Of a stretch of DNA of 57,003 nt, positions 51,864 to 57,003 are shown piece after piece. How positions within the stretch are numbered: position 1 is the first letter of the stretch; each line of letters begins with the position of its first letter. Made by a program: the position numbers and the translations under genes. Below the pieces are notes generated by a model that saw nothing but the letters and a program-made list of their open reading frames with translations, had not been told where the DNA came from and ran no database searches. Source of the stretch: an uncultured Bacteroidota bacterium (GTDB taxonomy: Bacteria; Bacteroidota; Bacteroidia; Bacteroidales; P3); NCBI GenBank assembly GCA_902796265.1, contig CADBOG010000021.1, positions 1 through 57,003 on the forward strand, in the 5' to 3' direction.

Positions 51864-52205
51864 ACAAGAGGCCTCACGGTCGTTTCAAGTTTCAAGTTTC
51901 AGGTTTCAAGTTTCAGGTTTCAGGTTTCAAGTTTCAGGTTTCAAGTTTAGCTTCGCTGACTTTTGTCACGACTCGGCATAGCTCAAACAAGTTTGGCTCT
52001 GCGCTCGCTGCTCCAAAAGTTCAAGTTTCAGGCTTTAAGTGCCGTAAGGCTATGAAACCCTTCGGGTTTGTCCGAAATATTTTTATACGTTTGTAAGATT
52101 TTGCATCTTTCAAACGTATATTGTTGTGAAGTCAAAAAAAAATGCTATCTTTGCATTTGCGAAAAAACACAAATTCTAATATAATAAATTAAATTCCAAT
52201 TAAAA
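51864..52205. other. Heptamer array, hairpins and promoter of the M16 gene
   Basis: No gene. Nine copies of TTTCARG at 51883-51945, two more near 52020. Hairpins: AAACCC-TTC-GGGTTT (52055-52069) and TATACGTTTG (52084-52093) with CAAACGTATA (52111-52120) plus an inner AAGAT/ATCTT. Then a promoter: TTG 52124-52126, 19 bp, TATCTTTG 52146-52153, about 52 nt before the next ATG. Confidence 0.75.
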
Positions 52206-55055
52206 ATGAAGAAACAACTTTTAGTAATGTTGCTCTTTTTGTTTGCCGCAGCAGGTGTGAGCTATGCTCAGCTTGGTGTCGGTGGCAGCAAGAAAGAGAA
52301 AAAAAGCGACCTCACCGCTAAGGTGCCTATCGACAAGAAAGTCCGTATGGGCAAGCTTGCTAACGGCATCACCTACTACATTCGCTCCAACAAGAAACCC
52401 GAGGGCCGCGTACAGTTCCGCCTCGCCGTCAACGCGGGTTCAGTCATGGAAGACGAGGATCAGCGTGGTCTTGCTCACTTCACAGAGCACATGGCATTCA
52501 ATGGTACTGAGTACTATCCTCACAACGAACTGATTAGCAAGCTCCAGGCAAAAGGTGTACAGTTTGGTGGCCATGTCAACGCATGGACCTCTTTCGACGA
52601 GACTGTTTACTATGTCAACATGCCTAACGACGATGAGATGCTCGAGATGGGTATGAAAATTCTTGACGGTTGGGCTTCCAAGCTCCTCATGGATCCTAAG
52701 GAAATCGACGCTGAGCGTGGTGTCATCATCGAAGAGTGGCGTGGTCGTCTCGGTGCTCAGGACCGTCTCCAGAAGCAGTACTGGCCCATCATGCTCAAGG
52801 GTTCCCGCTATGCTGACCGTATCCCCATCGGAACCGAAGAGGTTCTCCTGAACTTCAAGCGCCCCACCATCGTCCGCTTCTACGAGGACTGGTATCGTCC
52901 TGACCTGCAGGCCGTCATCATCGTTGGCGACTTCGATGTCGACAAGATGGAAGCCAAAGTGAAAGAGTATTTCAATGACAATAAGATGCCCGCTAACCCC
53001 AAACCGCGTCCCGACTATGAGGTGCCCGGCAACAAGGAACCCCTCGTGGCAATCGCTACCGACAAAGAGGCCTCCTCAGCTGGCATCCAGATGATTTGGA
53101 AACACAAAAAAGCTCCTACCGGCACCATTGGCGACTATCGTCAGATGCTCGTTCGCGAACTTGCTACTTCTATCATCAACGCTCGTTTTGCTGATATGGC
53201 CGAGAAAGCCAGCGCTCCCTTCCTCTATGCTGGTGGCGGCTACGGCGGATTCATTGGCAAGCACACCGATGGCTTCTTCCTGTCAGCTTATCCGAAGGAT
53301 AACCGCATCGACGAGGCTACCGCTAAGCTCCTTATGGAGATGAAGCGCGTCGACGAGCACGGTTTCCTCCAGCCCGAACTTGACCGCGCCAAAGAGAGCA
53401 TGCTCGAGCACTATCGCAAACAGGCCAAAGAGCTCAACAAGACCCAGAGCAACAACTTCGCTCAGGAGTATACCAACCACTTCCTCGAGGGTGAGGTTAT
53501 CCCCGGCATCCGCCAGGAGGACGCTTACGCTCGCGAGTTCATGCCCGATATTACCCTTGCAGAGGTTAATGCCGTCGTAAAAGACTGGATTACCGATGAG
53601 AACTTCATCTATATCCTCACCGCTCCCGAAAAAGAGGGCTACAAAATCCCCACCAAAGCCGAAATCCTCAAGGTCGTCACCGACAACAAGACTGTAAAGA
53701 CCGAACCCTGGATTGACACCTATAAGGATGAGCCTCTCTTCAGCAAAGAGGTTAAGGACTGCATCCCCGTAGAACTCACTTCCAACAAGGTTTTGGGCTT
53801 CACCCAGTATATGCTCCCCAACGGTGTCTCCTTCGTAATCAAGAAGACCAACTACAAAGAGGACGAAATCCAGATGTCCAGCTTCTCCTATGGCGGTTCC
53901 TGCCGTTACAGCGATGCTGAGGCCTACATGGTAGGTCAGGTTGATGGCCTTGTTGATGATGCCGGTATTGCAAACTTCAGCAGCACCCAGCTCAGCAAGA
54001 AGCTCCAGGGCAAGACCGTGAGCTGCAGCCCCTACATCAGCAACGTCACTCAGGGCTTCCGTGGCAGCTGCGTGCCTAAGGATCTCGAAACCATGCTCCA
54101 GCTTGTCGACCTCTACTATGAGGCACCTCGCAAGGATCGCGAGTCGTTCGACCGCAACATCGAGACTCTCCGCACTCAGGTCCGCATGGCTGCTGCCAAT
54201 CCTCAGGCCAAATTCATGAAAGACTTCTACGAGATGGCTTACAACCACAATCCTCGTCTCGTGGTTATGCCTACCGAGAAAGATATCGATGGCATCGATT
54301 TCGACCGCGTCTATCAGATCTATTCCGAGCGTTTTGCTGATGCCAGCACCCAGACCTTCATCTTCGTTGGTAACATTAGCGATGACGACGTCAAGCTTAT
54401 CGCCAAATATCTCAACATCCTGCCCTCCAACGGCAAGCAGAAAAACGAGAAACCCATCGACAAGAGCCCCAAACTGGCTCCTGGTGTTAACCACAGCTTG
54501 ACCCTTGCCGGTACAGACAAGCAAGGTATGGTCCTCGTTATGGGCGAAACCGAAGGCTTTGAGAACAAGAACGACCTTCGCGAGCGTGTCGCTGTCTCTG
54601 CTCTTGCCGAGGCTCTTCAGATTCGTACTACCGAGGTCATCCGCGAGAAGATGGGCGAGACCTACAGCCCCTATTCAACCGCTAGTTACGACATCGATTT
54701 CAACGGTAGTGTCAGCTGGATGTTCTATCTCCAGTGCGCTCCCGAGAATTGCGCCAGCGTTGAGAAGGCCGCTATCGACCTTATCAAGGAGTGCCGCAAG
54801 AAAGGTTGCGACAACGAGACTCTCGAGAAAGTCAAGAAACAGATGATTAAGGAGCGTGAGACTCGCGTCCAGGAGAATGGTTTCTGGATGGGACAGATCA
54901 TGGGCTCTCTGCTTTACAATGAGAACCGTGATGCCAACATCACCAACTACGAAGCTATGGTCAACAGCATCACCACCAAGGACCTCAAGCGCCTTGCCAA
55001 ACGCTACTTTGACCTCGGCCACTACGCTGTTGGAACACTCAAACCCGAAAACTAA
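52206..55055 (+). CDS. Secreted M16-family zinc peptidase
   Basis: A 949-aa pitrilysin/insulinase-type metalloprotease with a signal peptide (MKKQLLVMLLFLFAAAGVSYAQ). The inverted zinc motif HFTEH is at residues 91-95 (H91, E94, H95) with a distal Glu in ERGVIIEEWRG. Two M16 halves are joined by a linker; the second starts with LPNGVSFVIKKTN and has no zinc motif. Likely periplasmic or outer-membrane associated oligopeptide degradation. Codon usage is strongly biased to C-ending codons, suggesting high expression. Confidence 0.93.
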   Translation: MKKQLLVMLLFLFAAAGVSYAQLGVGGSKKEKKSDLTAKVPIDKKVRMGKLANGITYYIRSNKKPEGRVQFRLAVNAGSVMEDEDQRGLAHFTEHMAFNGTEYYPHNELISKLQAKGVQFGGHVNAWTSFDETVYYVNMPNDDEMLEMGMKILDGWASKLLMDPKEIDAERGVIIEEWRGRLGAQDRLQKQYWPIMLKGSRYADRIPIGTEEVLLNFKRPTIVRFYEDWYRPDLQAVIIVGDFDVDKMEAKVKEYFNDNKMPANPKPRPDYEVPGNKEPLVAIATDKEASSAGIQMIWKHKKAPTGTIGDYRQMLVRELATSIINARFADMAEKASAPFLYAGGGYGGFIGKHTDGFFLSAYPKDNRIDEATAKLLMEMKRVDEHGFLQPELDRAKESMLEHYRKQAKELNKTQSNNFAQEYTNHFLEGEVIPGIRQEDAYAREFMPDITLAEVNAVVKDWITDENFIYILTAPEKEGYKIPTKAEILKVVTDNKTVKTEPWIDTYKDEPLFSKEVKDCIPVELTSNKVLGFTQYMLPNGVSFVIKKTNYKEDEIQMSSFSYGGSCRYSDAEAYMVGQVDGLVDDAGIANFSSTQLSKKLQGKTVSCSPYISNVTQGFRGSCVPKDLETMLQLVDLYYEAPRKDRESFDRNIETLRTQVRMAAANPQAKFMKDFYEMAYNHNPRLVVMPTEKDIDGIDFDRVYQIYSERFADASTQTFIFVGNISDDDVKLIAKYLNILPSNGKQKNEKPIDKSPKLAPGVNHSLTLAGTDKQGMVLVMGETEGFENKNDLRERVAVSALAEALQIRTTEVIREKMGETYSPYSTASYDIDFNGSVSWMFYLQCAPENCASVEKAAIDLIKECRKKGCDNETLEKVKKQMIKERETRVQENGFWMGQIMGSLLYNENRDANITNYEAMVNSITTKDLKRLAKRYFDLGHYAVGTLKPEN

Positions 55056-55069
55056 TCCAACTAATAATG

Positions 55070-55108
55070 AAAAATGGCAACACGTATCTTGCGTGTTGCC
55101 ATTTTTTT
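55070..55108 (+). terminator. Terminator after the M16 peptidase gene
   Basis: AAAAATGGCAACACG (55070-55084) pairs with CGTGTTGCCATTTTT (55092-55106), 7-nt loop, then T-run. Confidence 0.9.
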
Positions 55109-55135
55109 CATATTAATATCTGAAACCTCTTATAA

Positions 55136-56065
55136 ATGTTCCCTTTCCTCTATTCCCGCAATCCTGATAGCCATAAAGGCCACTATGGCCATGCACTCCT
55201 TGTCGCTGGTTCGCTTGGCAGAATGGGTGCCGCTGTGCTTGCTGCGCGCGCCTGTCTACGCTCGGGTGTCGGCCTCCTCACCGTCCATGTTCCTCGCTGC
55301 GGCGTCAACATCATACAGACAGCCGTGCCAGAGGCAATGCTCTCTATCGATAATGACGATGATCTCTTCACCTCGCTTCCGGCCGACCTTTCGCGATACG
55401 ATGCAGTAGCCGTGGGACCTGGTTTGGGTACCGACCCTCGCACTCGTTTGGCACTCACCAATCTCCTTACTGCTTTTCAGGAACTCAAGAAAAAAGACAT
55501 CTCGCAAAGGGGACTCGTCATCGATGCCGATGGCCTTAACAATCTTGCCCTCATGCCTGAGAATATGCATCTTGCCCATGATGCAGTCATCACACCTCAT
55601 GCAATGGAGTTCCAGCGTCTTTTCGGTGATGCCGACACGCAGCAGATGTGCAATCTTCACGAACTATTCATTGTCCGCAAGGGGCACCGTTCTACAATCT
55701 ATGCACCCGATTTAGAACCCATACAAAACAATACCGGCAATCCGGGAATGGCAACTGCCGGAAGCGGCGATGTGCTTACTGGCGTCATTCTTTCGCTTTT
55801 GGCACAAAGCCGAGCTTATTCTTTACATGACCCATCTAATTCACATAAGTCTTTGGATGGACATGACTCTTCAGATAGGCATGATTCTTCGGATGGATAT
55901 AAATCGAGCGAAGCTGTCTGCTATTCAGGACAGGAAAGAGTTTATATCCAAAAGCTTGTGGCATGGGCAGTATATCTTCATGGCCGTGCAGGCGACATAG
56001 CAGCCTCTCATCGTCCTCAAGCCTCAATAATTGCTTCCGATATCATCGACGCCCTACTGAGATAA
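55136..56065 (+). CDS. nnrD: ADP-dependent NAD(P)H-hydrate dehydratase with repeat insertion
   Basis: Repairs hydrated NAD(P)H. 309 aa, ribokinase-like fold of the NnrD/CARKD family: GRMGAAVLAARACLRSGVGL, YDAVAVGPGLG, VIDADGLNNLA, ITPHAMEFQRL and the binding motif GNPGMATAGSGDVLTGVI. Only the dehydratase half is present, without the NnrE epimerase. Between LLAQSRAY and AWAVYLHGRAGDIA, normally a short loop, lies an insertion of about 40 residues with hexapeptide repeats (HKSLDG, HDSSDR, HDSSDG, YKSSEA). Confidence 0.9.
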   Translation: MFPFLYSRNPDSHKGHYGHALLVAGSLGRMGAAVLAARACLRSGVGLLTVHVPRCGVNIIQTAVPEAMLSIDNDDDLFTSLPADLSRYDAVAVGPGLGTDPRTRLALTNLLTAFQELKKKDISQRGLVIDADGLNNLALMPENMHLAHDAVITPHAMEFQRLFGDADTQQMCNLHELFIVRKGHRSTIYAPDLEPIQNNTGNPGMATAGSGDVLTGVILSLLAQSRAYSLHDPSNSHKSLDGHDSSDRHDSSDGYKSSEAVCYSGQERVYIQKLVAWAVYLHGRAGDIAASHRPQASIIASDIIDALLR

Positions 56066-56066
56066 T

Positions 56067-56318
56067 CTATTTCTTCCCCATCTCCTTGAGCAACTCTTGA
56101 TTAACCTCCAGAGGCTGATAAGGATGCTTCTTCCTAATGTCGCATAAAGCACGCTTAGCGCACTCGCATCCGCCTCCCTTTCCGGTATAAGGGTCAATGC
56201 TGCTGCAATGGCGCTTGAATTCGCCATTCCGCTTCAGCACCATTTTGATGCCCAATCCTGCAAAGCAGAGAGCAACAACGCCCAGCGTGAATAAGAAGAC
56301 TATAAGGATGGTTTTCAT
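56067..56318 (-). CDS. Small Cys-containing membrane protein
   Basis: An 83-aa protein with one N-terminal transmembrane helix (ILIVFLFTLGVVALCFAGLG) and a short Cys-bearing tail: FKRHCSSIDPYTGKGG followed by CECAKRALC. It is reminiscent of small Bacteroidota membrane proteins but I cannot assign it; an NqrM-like role is only a guess. ATG 56318 is used in place of an in-frame TTG at 56327. Convergent with nnrD, 1 bp apart. Confidence 0.7.
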   Translation of the reverse strand: MKTILIVFLFTLGVVALCFAGLGIKMVLKRNGEFKRHCSSIDPYTGKGGGCECAKRALCDIRKKHPYQPLEVNQELLKEMGKK

Positions 56319-56350
56319 GGCACTCAATCTTTAGGGGTTTCGACCCAATA

Positions 56351-56381
56351 AAAAAAGCGCTGTTTGATTTCAGCGCCTTTT
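56351..56381 (-). terminator. Terminator of the tRNA-Asn pair
   Basis: On the minus strand AAGGCGCTG and CAGCGCTTT pair (one G-T) around 8 nt, followed by T-run; immediately downstream of the tRNAs. Confidence 0.85.
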
Positions 56382-56382
56382 G

Positions 56383-56456
56383 CTCCCCAAGCAGGACTTG
56401 AACCTGCGACCCCCTGATTAACAGTCAGGTGCTCTAACCAACTGAGCTATTGAGGA
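56383..56456 (-). tRNA. tRNA-Asn (GTT), second copy
   Basis: 74 nt; anticodon GTT in the loop CTGTTAA, acceptor TCCTCAA/TTGGGGA with discriminator G, T-arm GCAGG-TTCAAGT-CCTGC. CCA not encoded. Identical in sequence to the copy at 56475. Confidence 0.95.
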
Positions 56457-56474
56457 ATATTATCTGTTTTTTTG

Positions 56475-56548
56475 CTCCCCAAGCAGGACTTGAACCTGCG
56501 ACCCCCTGATTAACAGTCAGGTGCTCTAACCAACTGAGCTATTGAGGA
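56475..56548 (-). tRNA. tRNA-Asn (GTT), first copy
   Basis: 74 nt, same sequence as the downstream copy, separated by 18 bp. Promoter for both at 56603-56632 (minus). Confidence 0.95.
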
Positions 56549-56602
56549 ATGCGTGCTTTGTTTGAGTTGAAGAAAACTGTCTTTTTTCTCCGAAAGCGAG
56601 TG

Positions 56603-56632
56603 CAAAATTACTCCAATTTTATGATATGACAA
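56603..56632 (-). promoter_or_regulatory. Promoter of the tRNA-Asn pair
   Basis: Minus strand TTG (56630-56632), 19-bp spacer, TAATTTTG (56603-56610); an exact Bacteroidota consensus. The rest of 56549-56876 is AT-rich and holds nothing else recognisable. Confidence 0.85.
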
Positions 56633-56876
56633 AATTTTTTTTCAAAATATTTGAATTATTTATCTCAATCCTCTGATACCGTGCATTATATATATGAATT
56701 AAATATTTGTCATCAATCATTACTCAGCATCATTTTTCATCATTTTTAAGGTCAATTTCTCAAAAAATCGACCTTTTTTTCTCAACCTGTCCGCAAAATA
56801 CCTCCTTTTTTAAATATTTTTTCGCTTATAAAACACTGATTCTTAGTTGTAAATATCTTTTTTGTGTAGAAAAATT

Positions 56877-56906
56877 TTGGTAGTTTGAAAAATCTGTGTA
56901 CTTTTG
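56877..56906 (+). promoter_or_regulatory. Promoter of tRNA-Ser
   Basis: TTG (56877-56879), 19 bp, TACTTTTG (56899-56906), just ahead of the tRNA. Confidence 0.85.
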
Positions 56907-56917
56907 CAATCTCTTTT

Positions 56918-57002
56918 GGAAAGATGGCAGAGCGGTCGAATGCGGCGGTCTTGAAAACCGTTGACCTTCACGGGTCCGGGGGTTCGAATCCCTCTCTTTC
57001 CG
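56918..57002 (+). tRNA. tRNA-Ser (TGA)
   Basis: 85 nt with acceptor GGAAAGA/TCTTTCC, discriminator G, anticodon loop CTTGAAA (anticodon TGA) and the long variable arm of class II tRNAs. It ends one base before the window edge. Confidence 0.95.
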
Positions 57003-57003
57003 C

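Noticed and set aside
51778-52096. Short ORFs with FQVSGF-type repeats
   Set aside because: Translations of the TTTCARG repeat array, not genes.

Overview
The window is chromosomal DNA from a member of Bacteroidota, order Bacteroidales (Prevotella-like or a related gut/oral lineage). The evidence: (i) many upstream regions carry the Bacteroidota promoter, TTG then 19 bp then TAnnTTTG; (ii) the gene orders rpmG-DUF4295-ftsY-rimO, rsfS-ftsH-LUD-cdsA-psd and DoxX/DUF1599/folP/cdaA are typical of the order; (iii) two secreted proteases end in type IX secretion (T9SS) sorting domains; (iv) TonB-dependent/OMP proteins with carboxypeptidase-D-like N-terminal domains are present. No rRNA, CRISPR array, prophage or complete insertion sequence was found. 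This is mostly core chromosome with small accessory patches.

Layout. 1-518: non-coding, with an 11-bp tandem repeat and a 13-bp inverted repeat. 519-3535: translation and secretion genes rpmG, DUF4295, ftsY, rimO. 3556-5361: a T9SS-exported M6 metalloprotease. 5386-10752: a two-gene unit made of a 1568-aa exonuclease-RecQ-UvrD fusion and an AlbA_2 (Schlafen-type) protein joined stop-to-start. 10782-13627: tcdA, a thioesterase, an orphan vsr endonuclease, a TSCPD protein and a rhodanese lipoprotein. 13630-15470 (minus): tatC, tatA and a LysE-family transporter; tatC appears to lack a normal start codon. 15593-20385: a degenerate PurL-like protein, an MBL/beta-CASP hydrolase, a CstA-family permease and a YD-like repeat protein. 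20721-27340: ABC ATPase, ABC permease, YbjQ protein, GntR regulator, secreted alpha/beta hydrolase and outer-membrane beta-barrel protein, with a 193-bp MITE-like element between ATPase and permease. 27431-34678: mtgA, a His/Cys-rich exported protein, a TonB receptor with a CxxC in the plug, and ileS.

34823-49952 is mainly minus strand: an FKBP lipoprotein, a speA-like arginine decarboxylase, a 1290-aa gingipain-like C25 protease (T9SS cargo), an rluA-family synthase, psd, cdsA, a LUD protein, ftsH, rsfS, tsaE, DUF4293, a DoxX protein and DUF1599. 50094-56065 (plus): folP, cdaA, an M16 peptidase and nnrD. The window closes with a small membrane protein, two identical tandem tRNA-Asn genes and a tRNA-Ser(TGA).

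The points most worth a second look are the exonuclease/RecQ/UvrD plus AlbA_2 unit, the PurL paralogue that has lost its catalytic motifs, the tatC start, the MITE-like element inside the ABC operon, the nonamer array running through the ftsH stop codon, a possible small RNA at about 49242-49362, and the His/Cys-rich protein with its CxxC TonB receptor. Functions are inferred from recognised sequence motifs and family knowledge; no database search was possible.
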